Source: Thalassobium sp. (GTDB taxonomy: Bacteria > Pseudomonadota > Gammaproteobacteria > Pseudomonadales > Oceanobacteraceae). Taken from it: a stretch of 64,000 bases of DNA. How positions within the stretch are numbered: the first letter of the stretch is position 1; each line of letters begins with the position of its first letter. Position numbers and translations under genes: made by a program. Below are positions 1-11,550 of this stretch, in pieces. The notes below the pieces were generated by a model. That model was not told the origin of the DNA. It made no database searches and saw only the letters and a program-made list of their open reading frames with translations. The stretch lies in contig NVUW01000003.1 in assembly GCA_002733205.1 (NCBI GenBank), positions 1 to 64,000 of the forward strand. The letters run 5' to 3'.

Positions 1-46
1 GCAGCGGCTACAACTCAGAGCACCACCACTCCCACCACCAAGCCAC

Positions 47-246
47 AGGCACTACCACGCAGAACGTGGGAGCGAGTCGTTCAAAGCACCACCGCCAAGC
101 AGCAGGCACTACCACGCGGAGCGTGGAAGCGAGCCGGAGCGTGGGAGCGAGTCACTCCCGCCACCAATAAAAACGGCAGCCGAAGCTGCCGTTTTTATTA
201 TCCCGTCATGCGACAAGCACTACCACACAGAGCGTGGGAGCGAGCC
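47..246. repeat. Cluster of REP-like palindromic repeats
   Basis: Three related units lie at 47-78, 104-135 and 214-246, with a half unit at 136-153. Each full unit has the form GCACTACCACGC, a short loop, GCGTGG, then GAGCGAG, so the CCACGC and GCGTGG arms can pair. Copies differ by a few substitutions. Repeats like these downstream of a gene resemble the REP sequences mobilised by RAYT transposases. No RAYT gene is in the window. Read directly from the sequence; the REP class is inferred. Confidence 0.7.
166..199. terminator. Bidirectional intrinsic terminator
   Basis: Perfect inverted repeat with 15-nt arms (166-180 and 185-199) around the tetraloop CGAA. A-rich and T-rich flanks allow termination on either strand. 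It sits among the REP-like repeats. It may end transcription from beyond the left edge of the window or read-through from guaA. Confidence 0.75.
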
Positions 247-271
247 GTAAACCTGTCGGTTTATTCCCATT
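247..271. repeat. Direct repeat of the guaA 3' end
   Basis: These 25 bases match 357-381, the end of guaA including its stop codon, with one mismatch. On the minus strand the copy would read Gln-Trp-Glu-stop where guaA reads Glu-Trp-Glu-stop. The guaA 3' end is a known integration site for genomic islands, so this could be an attachment-site relic. A duplicated terminator repeat would explain it equally well. Confidence 0.6.
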
Positions 272-321
272 GACTCAGGGCATCCCTGCCCTTCGGCCTG
301 CGGCCAAACTGAAGTTTGCCC

Positions 322-343
322 AAAACGTCTGTCCTGACGTTTT
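322..343 (-). terminator. Hairpin downstream of guaA
   Basis: Arms AAAACGTC (322-329) and GACGTTTT (336-343) flank a 6-nt loop 28 bases after the guaA stop codon. On the minus strand the hairpin ends in a short T run. It is a probable intrinsic terminator for guaB-guaA. Confidence 0.55.
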
Positions 344-349
344 GTCAAC

Positions 350-382
350 GAATGGAGTAAACCTGTCGGTTTACTCCCATTC
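350..382 (-). other. Hairpin overlapping the guaA stop codon
   Basis: The left arm 350-363 pairs with 368-382 with one bulged base, around the loop TGTC. The guaA stop codon (371-373) lies in the right arm, so the hairpin covers the last codons of the gene. The left arm is therefore an inverted near-copy of the guaA end. Confidence 0.6.
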
Positions 383-1951
383 TATCGTCGCTGGCGGCTT
401 GCTCGACACATCGTAGGTCACGCGGGAAACATGCTCGATTTCGTTAATAATACGGTTCGATACTTTTTCCAGCAGCTCATACGGCAGGTGCGCCCAACGG
501 GCAGTCATAAAGTCGATGGTTTCTACCGCTCGCAGAGCGATAACCCACTCGTAACGGCGGGCATCACCTACCACACCCACGGATTTCTGCGGAATAAATA
601 CCGCGAAGGCCTGGGAGGTTTTGTGGTACCAGTCGAAGTTATGCAGCTCTTCAATAAAGATGGCATCGGCTTCACGCAGAATGTCGGCGTATTCTTTTTT
701 CACTTCACCCAGAATACGAACACCCAGACCCGGACCCGGGAACGGATGACGGTAAACCATATCGTATGGCAGACCCAGTTCCAGACCAATTTTGCGCACT
801 TCGTCTTTGAACAGTTCGCGCAGTGGTTCAACCAGTTCCATCTTCATATCGTCCGGCAGACCGCCGACGTTATGGTGGGATTTAATCACGTGGGCTTTAC
901 CGGTTTTGGAAGCCGCCGATTCAATCACGTCCGGATAAATCGTACCCTGGGCGAGGAAGTTTACGTCGGTCAGTTTGGTCGCTTCTTCATCGAATACTTC
1001 GATGAATTTTCCGCCAATAATTTTGCGTTTGGCTTCTGGTTCAGCCACGCCGGCCAATGCGCCAAGGAACAACGCTTCAGCATCCGCACGGATCACTTTA
1101 ACGCCCATGTTCTTAGCGAACATGTCCATCACCATATCGCCTTCGTTTTTACGCAGCAGGCCGTTATCGACGAATACACAGGTCAGCTGATCGCCGATGG
1201 CTTTGTGCAGCAGTGCGGCAACCACAGAAGAATCAACGCCACCGGACAGGCCCAGCAGAACTTTCTGCGTGCCCACCTGAGCGCGGACTTTTTCGATCTG
1301 ATCTTCGATAATTTTTGCTGGCGTCCACAGGGCTTCACAGCCGCAGATTTCCAGTACGAAATGTTCGAGCAGACGCTTACCCTGCAGAGTGTGGGTTACT
1401 TCCGGGTGGAACTGCACACCGAAGAAGTTTTTCTCGGCATGGTACATACCGGCAATCGGGCAGCTGGGCGTTGAGGCCATCAGCTCGAAGCCTTCCGGCA
1501 TTTTTACCACTTTATCGCCGTGGCTCATCCATACATCAAGCAGGGCTTTGCCGTTGGCCGCATCAACATGATCTTTAATGTCGTGCAACAGGCGGCTGCT
1601 GCCTTCCACCGCAATCTGGGCGTAACCAAATTCACGGATGGTGGAGCTTTCTACTTTGCCGCCCATCTGTTCAGCCATGGTCTGCATGCCGTAGCAGATA
1701 CCCAGAATGGGCAGACCCATATTAAAAACAATTTCCGGTGCGCGCGGAGAACCGGCTTCGGTGACCGATTCCGGGCCACCGGCGAGAATAATACCGGTTG
1801 GGTTGTATTCGCGGATTTCCGCTTCGTCCATATCCCAGGCGCGGATTTCAGAAAAAACGCCAATTTCGCGCACGCGGCGGGCGATCAGCTGGGTGTACTG
1901 TGAACCGAAATCCAGAATCAGGATACGTTGAGCATGAATGTCTTGAGACAT
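371..1951 (-). CDS. guaA: GMP synthase (glutamine-hydrolysing)
   Basis: Converts XMP to GMP using glutamine and ATP, the last step of guanine nucleotide synthesis, in the cytosol. The N-terminal class I amidotransferase domain has its nucleophile Cys86 in GICYGMQ and the His/Glu pair in FHPEV. The ATP-pyrophosphatase P-loop GLSGGVDSS follows, then the C-terminal dimerisation domain. The length of 526 aa fits the family (about 525). The start at 1951 is chosen because MSQDIHAQ begins the conserved protein; in-frame codons upstream add 13 unconserved residues. It lies 68 bp downstream of guaB in a probable guaB-guaA operon. Confidence 0.98.
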   Translation of the reverse strand: MSQDIHAQRILILDFGSQYTQLIARRVREIGVFSEIRAWDMDEAEIREYNPTGIILAGGPESVTEAGSPRAPEIVFNMGLPILGICYGMQTMAEQMGGKVESSTIREFGYAQIAVEGSSRLLHDIKDHVDAANGKALLDVWMSHGDKVVKMPEGFELMASTPSCPIAGMYHAEKNFFGVQFHPEVTHTLQGKRLLEHFVLEICGCEALWTPAKIIEDQIEKVRAQVGTQKVLLGLSGGVDSSVVAALLHKAIGDQLTCVFVDNGLLRKNEGDMVMDMFAKNMGVKVIRADAEALFLGALAGVAEPEAKRKIIGGKFIEVFDEEATKLTDVNFLAQGTIYPDVIESAASKTGKAHVIKSHHNVGGLPDDMKMELVEPLRELFKDEVRKIGLELGLPYDMVYRHPFPGPGLGVRILGEVKKEYADILREADAIFIEELHNFDWYHKTSQAFAVFIPQKSVGVVGDARRYEWVIALRAVETIDFMTARWAHLPYELLEKVSNRIINEIEHVSRVTYDVSSKPPATIEWE

Positions 1952-2019
1952 AACTAATTCCCGTAAAACGAAAGCGGGGATGCAGTGCATCCCCCGAAAA
2001 AAATCAAAGCCCGCTGGTT

Positions 2020-4498
<2,479 letters not shown>

Positions 4499-4499
<1 letters not shown>

Positions 4500-6391
4500 C
4501 AGAAATACCACTGCATACCAGCAGAGACTTCACTGATACCGGCCGTGCCTGCGCCGGCGGAAAACAGCTGACGCTCGGCTTTTATCCGCAACTGCAGATT
4601 CTGCCCCAACGCATAGCCAGCTTCGGCGCGCAGACGGCGGCGCACGGTATCGTCGCCGACGTTCAGTGGTTGCCAGTTGGCTTCAAGCTGCGCCTGCACC
4701 TGTTCGTGCTGCAGCAACCAGCCAACACGCGGGCCGAAGCTGAGCTGGTAGCCGTCTTCAAACTGGTTATCCGCCAGCATCTGGGTTTCGGCCAGGCCAT
4801 ACCAGCGTCCGAGCGGCGTCTGATAAGCGCGGCCAAAGGCCACTTTTAAATAGCCATGCAGCTCGGCCTCTGCACCCAGAAAACGCTCGGCACCGGCCGT
4901 TACCGCCCAGGCTACCGGGCGCTGAAAATAGGTTTGATGACTGAGCGACAGCACATCCACCACTTTAAAGCGCTGCAGTTTAACGCCTTCGTCTTCCCAG
5001 ACACGCAGATCCCACTGCCCCATCTGAATCTGTGAGCCAGGCACAAAGCCCTGCGGCAGATCCAGAACATCGTGATAGGCAATGCGCCAGCTCAGATCGC
5101 TATAGGCCTGAGTCTCACCAGATGCACTCACCTGCCCGCCCCAGAGACCGGCGCGGGAAGTCAGGTGGCCCTGATCGTCACGGATAGCGGGCATGGGGGC
5201 ATCGGTAAAATCAGCTTCGGCCGGACGTTTTGCCCGTGCCGATAACAGCGCCAGCGTGCGTTTACGCAAAACCGGATTGGCCTGTTTTTTCTTGATCGCC
5301 AGATAACGGGCATAAGCATGGCTGAGCTCCAGCGCCCGTACCTGATCCTGTGCATTTAAGTCTTTGATCAGCGTTTCAATATCGTCATCGCGGTCAACCA
5401 GGGCTTTAGCTGCCGCCAGCACTTCGGCACTTGCCTGAGTACTTTTGTATTCCATATCGGTCGCCGCAGACGGACGGTACTCGGTATTTTCCACCAGGTC
5501 GTTTTGCCATAACGCGCGGATGGTATCGACTGGCACGGCTTTGTATGTAAACGCCTCGGCTAAATCGGCGCGTTCTGAGCTGGCATCGAGCAATGCCAGC
5601 AAACGGTATGAGCAGTTTTCATCAAAGAAAAAATAATCGTAATAGGTTTCTTTGGTTTCCCAGACATGACGGACAAACTGCGCGACTTCGGCTTCAGTAA
5701 AATTCAGCCGGTACTCCCACACATCACGATATTCCATATGCTGGTATTCGTTGGTTTTTACATAGTACGGCATCACCGATACCACACCAGGATAACCGCC
5801 AGTTAACCCTTTATAGCTGAATACTAATTCGTTATCGGTTGGGTCGGCATTGGCGGCAAAATTCACGCTATAAGCCAGCAATTTGCTGCGCGAATCGTCG
5901 GCACGGTCCATACGCACCAGCGTGTGACCATACATCGATGACGGCGAGTTAATATGGGAGGCTGGAAAAATAAGGGTTAATGCATGAGCGTCGAGTTCGT
6001 CGCGCCATTCTTCAAATTCCGGACAGCGCTGATCGGTAAATGCAACGTCCGGTAATTGTTGTTTCAGCCAATGATAACGCGCAGGAAACTGACACTGCGC
6101 CGACTCATTGTCAGCCTGATTGGTTTGTAAAAAAGCAATAAGATCGGCTTTTAATTCAGCCGTAAGATCTTCTTTTCCATGTTCGGCCAAAAAGAATTCC
6201 GGACTGTCATTCTGGCTCAGATAACGCCCTTTAAGCGGGTGAAGTCGATAGTGCAGCAAATGCGCCCATTGTGGTTTTTCAGCCAATGATTGCAATGTGC
6301 CCTCATCTGGCAGAGAGGTTGTTCCGGCACGCGCTGCGAACGATGCAGCCATTAAAAATCCACAAAGCCCCAGTATCCCTGACCAGCGCAT
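4499..6391 (-). CDS. DUF4105 / Lnb-like envelope protein with C-terminal barrel-like region
   Basis: A 630-aa exported protein with a signal peptide ending near AARAG. The middle region matches DUF4105, now called the Lnb N-terminal periplasmic domain, named after a lipoprotein transacylase. His156 (SMYGHTLVR) and Cys260 (FDENCSYRLL) are the expected catalytic pair. The C-terminal third has alternating hydrophobic strands and ends in Trp-Tyr-Phe, suggesting an outer-membrane barrel. A strong AAGAAGGAGA ribosome site precedes the ATG. It is coupled to the lipoprotein hydrolase downstream. Transacylase activity is inferred only from the family. Confidence 0.75.
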
Positions 6392-6436
6392 AGCGTTATC
6401 TCTCCTTCTTTATTTAATGCATAAAATTCAGACAAT

Positions 6437-6464
6437 AAAAAAGCGCGCCGGGGCGCGCTTTTTT
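6437..6464. terminator. Intrinsic terminator after the DUF3015 gene
   Basis: GCGCGCC (6443-6449) pairs with GGCGCGC (6452-6458), flanked by six A and six T. It lies just downstream of the DUF3015 gene on the minus strand and before the DUF4105 gene. Confidence 0.8.
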
Positions 6465-6478
6465 ATCAATACCGTGAA

Positions 6479-6952
6479 TTAACCCAGGTATTTCTGCAGA
6501 GCAGCGTCTTGTGCCATTGCAGAAGTCATAGCTTCATAAGCAGTAGCAGAAGTAGCGTCAGCGTTGAACATGCTGTCGAAGTTAGACTGCATAGTGCGGT
6601 TGAAAGCAGCAGAATCCTGAGCGTCAACACCGATCACTTCAGCCAGAGCAGCCAGAGTTTCGCCTTGACCTTTAGCAGCGTCCAGAGCCAGTTGATCCAT
6701 GTTGTCTTCCATGAATGCCTGAGCCAGTTTCAGAGGGCCGTTAGCGCCTTCACAACCCAGAGTACCGGAAGTCATACCGAAAGTTTGGTTACCGGAAGTA
6801 CCGTTGGTGGTAGCAGCCAGTACGTGCTCGTGCCATTCGTTAGCATCTGGGAAAACAACTGCAGTACCCAGACCACAACCAGCCAGGTCGTTACCAGCGA
6901 AAGCCAGTGTGGAAGAAGAAACCAGAATTGCACCTGCGATAAACTTTTTCAT
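6479..6952 (-). CDS. DUF3015 family secreted protein
   Basis: A 157-aa protein of unknown function with a clear signal peptide (MKKFIAGAILVSSSTLAFAG). The mature part contains the CGLG motif and two further glycine- and alanine-rich blocks typical of DUF3015. An AAGGATAT ribosome site precedes the start. Codon use is strongly biased towards a few codons (GCA/GCT for Ala, CAG for Gln), suggesting high expression. It has its own terminator and is divergent from xseA, so it is probably a single-gene unit. Confidence 0.8.
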   Translation of the reverse strand: MKKFIAGAILVSSSTLAFAGNDLAGCGLGTAVVFPDANEWHEHVLAATTNGTSGNQTFGMTSGTLGCEGANGPLKLAQAFMEDNMDQLALDAAKGQGETLAALAEVIGVDAQDSAAFNRTMQSNFDSMFNADATSATAYEAMTSAMAQDAALQKYLG

Positions 6953-7127
6953 GGGCTATATCCTTGTGTCAGCCTATTTCAAATTTGATTCAGCTTGCGC
7001 TGAAGCCGTTAACACTAGCGCGTTATAAACCTTCTGTCTACGTCATCAATAACGACATAAGCACAATAGTGAACTCGCGCACATCCTTGATACACAAAAG
7101 AAAATCTCTGGCCAATACGGTCTGAGC

Positions 7128-8576
7128 GTGGCAACCTCTCGACACATCTTACAACCGATATCTTTCACTTTTGTGCAAGCAAACAATATTTTCACCGTCA
7201 GCCAGCTGAACCAGCGTGCCAAACAATTACTGGAAGTTTCTTTCGCCAACGTGCGTGTTGAAGGAGAAATTTCTAATTTGTCACGCCCGTCTTCCGGGCA
7301 CTGGTACTTCACCTTAAAAGACAGTGGCGCTCAGGTGCGTTGCGCAATGTTCCGCTCGCGCACCGCCCTGCTGAAATTTATGCCGAAAGAAGGCGACAAG
7401 GTCGAGCTGCGCGCCAAGGTCAGCCTGTATGAAAACCGTGGCGATTATCAGCTGATTGTCGATGCCATGAAGCCCGCCGGTGAAGGTGCATTGCTACTGG
7501 CTTTCCAGCAGTTAAAAGACCGCCTGGCGATGGCCGGATTATTTGATGAGCAATACAAACAACCGCTGCCGTCGGTACGCCGGGTCGGTATTATCACCTC
7601 CCCCACCGGCGCCGCCATCCACGACATGCTCACGGTGTTCCGCCGCCGCTGCCCAGCCATCGAAATCGATATCTATCCCACGCCGGTACAGGGACGTGAT
7701 GCCACCGCGCACATCGTGGCGGCCATTGAGCGCGCCAACCGTGATAACAATGTCGATGTTCTGATTATTGGTCGCGGTGGTGGTTCGCTCGAAGATTTAT
7801 GGTGCTTTAACGAAGAAGCCGTGGCCTGGGCGATTCATCAGTCACGCCTGCCGATTGTCAGCGCCGTCGGTCATGAGGTCGACTTTACCATCGCCGACTT
7901 TGTTGCCGATGCCAGAGCACCAACCCCATCCGCCGCTGCCGAACTGCTCAGTCCGGATCAAGGCCAGCAACTGCGTCAGATACAGTTAATACGCCAGCGC
8001 CTGAACCGCGCCATGCAACGGCAATTACAGCAACAACAGCAACGGCTGTTACGTATTCAGCAACGTCTGCGCGCTCCCGGTCGCTTACTGCAAAGCCGCG
8101 CCCAGCATCTGGATCAACTGGAAATCCGCCTGCAGCGCGCGCAGCAACAGAATCTGCAACAGCGTCATCACCGCTTGCAAAAACTGCAACAGGCACTGGT
8201 GCATCAGCATCCGCAACGCCTGTTACGTGAACGCCAGCAACAGGTCGCGTTACTGGAAAAACAATTTACCCGCCTGATTCAGCAACGCCTGAATCAGCGT
8301 CAGCAACAGTTGGCCACTCAGGCTCACCTGCTCAACAGCCTGAGCCCGCTGAACGTTCTTGGCCGCGGCTACTCTATTACCCAGCAGGCCGATGGCCGTG
8401 TCGTACAGCAAACCGCTGACGTCTCGGTCGGCACACGTATTCACAGTCGGCTGCACAGCGGCTGGCTGGAATCAGACGTGGTTGCCGTACATACAGACGA
8501 TGCTGCAACTCAGACAGACAGCGTGAAAAAGACCCGCACACGAAAAGCCCCCAGGAAGAAAACCAGCGAGGATTAA
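7128..8576 (+). CDS. xseA: Exodeoxyribonuclease VII large subunit
   Basis: Catalytic subunit of the ATP-independent single-strand DNA exonuclease. Order: N-terminal OB-fold (FTVSQLNQRAKQLLE, then SGHWYFTLKD), catalytic core with GRGGGSLEDLW and SAVGHEVDFTIADFVAD, then a long Gln/Arg-rich coiled coil and a short C-terminal domain. It is 482 aa, slightly longer than E. coli XseA. The start is GTG; no good ATG lies before the conserved region. The small subunit xseB is not in the window, as is common. It is followed two bases later by the M23 gene. Confidence 0.95.
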   Translation: MATSRHILQPISFTFVQANNIFTVSQLNQRAKQLLEVSFANVRVEGEISNLSRPSSGHWYFTLKDSGAQVRCAMFRSRTALLKFMPKEGDKVELRAKVSLYENRGDYQLIVDAMKPAGEGALLLAFQQLKDRLAMAGLFDEQYKQPLPSVRRVGIITSPTGAAIHDMLTVFRRRCPAIEIDIYPTPVQGRDATAHIVAAIERANRDNNVDVLIIGRGGGSLEDLWCFNEEAVAWAIHQSRLPIVSAVGHEVDFTIADFVADARAPTPSAAAELLSPDQGQQLRQIQLIRQRLNRAMQRQLQQQQQRLLRIQQRLRAPGRLLQSRAQHLDQLEIRLQRAQQQNLQQRHHRLQKLQQALVHQHPQRLLRERQQQVALLEKQFTRLIQQRLNQRQQQLATQAHLLNSLSPLNVLGRGYSITQQADGRVVQQTADVSVGTRIHSRLHSGWLESDVVAVHTDDAATQTDSVKKTRTRKAPRKKTSED

Positions 8577-8578
8577 GC

Positions 8579-9469
8579 ATGGCCGAACTCTTTCACAGCA
8601 TGATGCAGTTTATTGTCTCGCTGTTCGCTGCCGGTTCGATCCAGAGTGCCACTCCTATACCCGCAGAAAGCCCCCTGCCGTTACAGCAGAGTATTCCCGG
8701 CGGTCTGACGATGATTCCCGTCGGTGATGGCATCCAGCCACCGGCGGTCAGTTTTAATGGTCGGCCGGTAATGGTCATCCGCCCGGACGAACAACAATCC
8801 TGGCTGGCCATGGTCGGTATTCCGCTCAGTCAGAAGCCCGGAGAGGCGAGCATCAAAGCCGGTAATAACAACATCCGCTTCGGAGTTCATGATCACCCTT
8901 ACCCTGAGCAGCACCTGACCGTTAAAAAGAAACACGTTAACCCCAGCGCCGCAGAACTGGCGCGTATCCGCAAAGAACAGGCCCAGATGGCGGCGGTTTA
9001 TACCAGCTTCAGTCCGCCCCGCCCCTGGCAACCAATGGCCTGGCCCATTCGTGGCGATATGAGCAGCGCCTTTGGCCTGAAGCGCTTTTTTAATGGCGAA
9101 CAGCGTAACCCGCACAGCGGACTGGACATAGCCGCACCCACCGGCACCCCCATTCTGGCGCCGGCCGATGGTAAAGTCGTGCTGACCGGTAATTTCTTCT
9201 TCAACGGTAACAGTGTATTTATCGATCACGGCCAGGGGTTGATCACCATGGTCTGCCATATGAGCGCCATTAATGTTCAGGAAGGCGAAGAAATCCGTGC
9301 TGGCACGCTTTTGGGTAAGGTCGGAGCCACCGGCCGTGCAACCGGCCCACACCTGCACTGGACCGTCAGCCTGAACAACGCCCGCATCAACCCTTTGCTG
9401 CTGATGTCACCGCTGCGCAGTGGCAAACTGCTGTCGGCCACCAGACAAACAGGAGCTGCACATGAGTGA
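8579..9469 (+). CDS. M23 family zinc metallopeptidase
   Basis: A predicted peptidoglycan endopeptidase of 296 aa. The hydrophobic N-terminus is probably an export signal. The C-terminal LytM domain (about residues 150-275) carries the zinc ligands in HSGLD and GPHLHW and a further His in VCHMS, so it looks catalytically complete. The middle region may be an inhibitory or binding domain. It starts two bases after xseA and overlaps the next ORF by 8 bases, indicating one transcript. The same xseA-M23 neighbourhood occurs in other gammaproteobacteria, from general knowledge. Confidence 0.9.
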   Translation: MAELFHSMMQFIVSLFAAGSIQSATPIPAESPLPLQQSIPGGLTMIPVGDGIQPPAVSFNGRPVMVIRPDEQQSWLAMVGIPLSQKPGEASIKAGNNNIRFGVHDHPYPEQHLTVKKKHVNPSAAELARIRKEQAQMAAVYTSFSPPRPWQPMAWPIRGDMSSAFGLKRFFNGEQRNPHSGLDIAAPTGTPILAPADGKVVLTGNFFFNGNSVFIDHGQGLITMVCHMSAINVQEGEEIRAGTLLGKVGATGRATGPHLHWTVSLNNARINPLLLMSPLRSGKLLSATRQTGAAHE

Positions 9470-9653
9470 TAAAAAACACCCCGGCACCGCCGGTCTGCTG
9501 CCGGTAAAAGGCAGCGGTTGCGGTATCCGGCCCGACCCGGACGCCATGAACGACGACACCGGTTTTGATTTCAGCGGCGCCCGCTCGCTGCTCGAAAAAG
9601 AGCAAAAAAAAGCCGAAACAGCCGCCGATAACAAGCCCGAAAGCGCAGAATAA
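9462..9653 (+). CDS. Small hydrophilic protein, unknown
   Basis: A 63-aa ORF with AGGAG at 9451, overlapping the end of the M23 gene by 8 bases. The sequence is polar and proline/glycine-rich in its first half and Lys/Glu/Ala-rich at the end, with no membrane segment. I do not recognise a family. The ribosome site and tight coupling favour a real gene. It is not XseB, which has a different, coiled-coil sequence. Confidence 0.6.
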   Translation: MSDKKHPGTAGLLPVKGSGCGIRPDPDAMNDDTGFDFSGARSLLEKEQKKAETAADNKPESAE

Positions 9654-9741
9654 ATTCTGTTTTAAGCCGCTGCAGCCGATAAAACTGGCAGCCAACGGTG
9701 AAGGTCTATACTCAGATAAGCCCCTTTTCTGAAAGACCGTC

Positions 9742-10953
9742 ATGATCAAAAAAATCTCTGTCGACCAGCTCAAACCAGACATGTATGTCTCAGATCTGAA
9801 CTGCGACTGGATTCCCCACCACAATTTCCAGAAAGAAGGCCGCATCCCAGATCAGAGCATTATCGATGAGATCCGCCGCCGCGGAATTCGCGAAGTGTAT
9901 ATTGATACCGCTCGCGGCCTGGATGCCGGCGACGATGCCCTGACCGCCACGGAGGTCGACCGTAATAATCAAGCGGCACTCGATAAAGCTGCCGCTCTGA
10001 AACCCGACCATAAAGCCCGCAACGGCGTGCAGGAAGAGCTGCTGAAGGCGAATAAAATTCATACACAGGCTAAAGGTCTGGTCAGCAACGTACTGAAAGA
10101 TGTGAAACTCGGACGCGCCATCGATGTAGAAGCCTTCGACCGTCTGGCCGATGGTATGGTCGATTCGGTACTGCGTAATCACAACGCCCTCGCCTGCCTC
10201 GGCCGCATCCGCGAAAAAGACAATTATCTGCTGGAGCATTCCATCAACCTGGCGGTACTGATGGGAATTTTTGCCAAAAGCATGAAGATCGACCGCGAGA
10301 CCATGCACCAGACCATCGTCGGCGCCATGTTGCATGATATCGGTAAAGTCATGATTCCCGACGAAGTGCTGCATAAACCCGGCAAGCTGAGCGACGATGA
10401 ATTCGCCATTATGCGCAACCATGTGGTGTTCAGCCGCGAGCTGTTAAAAAAGACACCGGGAGTGAGCGAGCTGACCATTAAAGTCGCCGCCCAGCATCAC
10501 GAACGCATTGATGGCAGCGGCTACCCGGAAGGCCTGCACGACTGCGATATCTGCCGCGAAGGAAAGATGTGCGCCATTGCCGATGTCTACGACGCCATCA
10601 CCGCCGACCGCGTTTACCACAAAGGCTTGCCACCGACGATGGCGCTGAAAAAACTGCTCGAATGGAGCGGCACCCACCTCGACCAGACCCTGGTACACCG
10701 CTTTATCCGCTCGATGGGTATTTACCCGGTGGGTTCACTGGTCAAACTGAAAAGCCAGCGCCTGGCGGTGGTGATTGAAGCCTCAGAAAGCGATCAGCGC
10801 TTGCCGCTGGTAAAGGTTATTTATAGCACCAGCAGTCAGCGCTACCTGCCGGTTGAGATCATCGACCTGAGCAAACCAACCACTCAGGACGAAATTCTGC
10901 AGGCCGTAGACCCGGCCCGCTTTGGTATCCGCCTGAACGATTTTATCGCCTGA
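9742..10953 (+). CDS. HD-GYP domain cyclic-di-GMP phosphodiesterase
   Basis: A 403-aa predicted c-di-GMP hydrolase. The N-terminal DUF3391 domain (residues 1-130) begins IKKISVDQLKPDMYV. The HD-GYP domain follows, with His198-Asp199 in LHDIGK, the HHERIDGSGYP block (252-262) and ADVYDAITADR. All metal ligands appear present. It has no receiver or membrane segment, so it is cytosolic. It could share the xseA transcript or use a TATACT element at 9707-9712. Confidence 0.92.
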   Translation: MIKKISVDQLKPDMYVSDLNCDWIPHHNFQKEGRIPDQSIIDEIRRRGIREVYIDTARGLDAGDDALTATEVDRNNQAALDKAAALKPDHKARNGVQEELLKANKIHTQAKGLVSNVLKDVKLGRAIDVEAFDRLADGMVDSVLRNHNALACLGRIREKDNYLLEHSINLAVLMGIFAKSMKIDRETMHQTIVGAMLHDIGKVMIPDEVLHKPGKLSDDEFAIMRNHVVFSRELLKKTPGVSELTIKVAAQHHERIDGSGYPEGLHDCDICREGKMCAIADVYDAITADRVYHKGLPPTMALKKLLEWSGTHLDQTLVHRFIRSMGIYPVGSLVKLKSQRLAVVIEASESDQRLPLVKVIYSTSSQRYLPVEIIDLSKPTTQDEILQAVDPARFGIRLNDFIA

Positions 10954-10989
10954 GCGACGGTTTAACGCGGCATCATAAACCGCGCAGCG

Positions 10990-11550
10990 TCACAAGCCGC
11001 GCTCTTCTTCCGCCTGCCGCTTAGCGCCCAACAGTTCGATTTTAGCCAGCACTTCCAGCGGTGCCGGTGGCGCTTCCTGCAGTTCATCCGGCTCATTTTT
11101 CAGACGCGCTACAGCCTGCAGCATGCTCGCTAATGAACGCACCCGCCCCCCCTTCAGCACCGCAATGCGCGCCAGCGCTTTGGCGTGTAAGCGGCCATCG
11201 ACCAGAAAACGGTGCTCCATATAGAAATACTTACGGTCCCAGTGCAGCACCCGGCTTTCCACATCCACCAGCGCCAGCGGTTTGATCTCACGTACGAAGG
11301 TTAAAGTCTGGCTGGCCAATACCGAGCGCCAGCCCTTGCGCACAAACAACGGGCCGGTGCCCAGGCGCAGAAAAAACTCGGTGCGCGCCAGATCCAGCCA
11401 GGCCGGGTAACGGGTGTTGGTTAAATGCAGATTCAGGTCACAATCCCAGGGCAGGACGCGGAAACGGGTGTGAAACACATCCAGCGCGGTTGCCGGTTTA
11501 GCCCAGGGACGGCGGGCAAACATCAGGGCCGAACGCAACATCTGGCTCAT
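10990..11550 (-). CDS. Hotdog-fold thioesterase family protein
   Basis: A 186-aa protein of the 4HBT/THEM6-like group. RVLPWDCDLNLHLTNTRYPAWLDLART is the characteristic segment of acyl-CoA thioesterases that resemble YbgC and FadM, but with a Cys-Asp pair before the conserved Asn. It probably hydrolyses acyl-CoA; the substrate is unknown. Its start overlaps the end of tesB by four bases (ATGA), so both are translated from one message. Confidence 0.8.
   Translation of the reverse strand: MSQMLRSALMFARRPWAKPATALDVFHTRFRVLPWDCDLNLHLTNTRYPAWLDLARTEFFLRLGTGPLFVRKGWRSVLASQTLTFVREIKPLALVDVESRVLHWDRKYFYMEHRFLVDGRLHAKALARIAVLKGGRVRSLASMLQAVARLKNEPDELQEAPPAPLEVLAKIELLGAKRQAEEERGL

Noticed and set aside
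431..1474. Long open frame on the plus strand within guaA
   Set aside because: Antisense to a certain gene; composition is a mirror of guaA codons with no recognisable domain.
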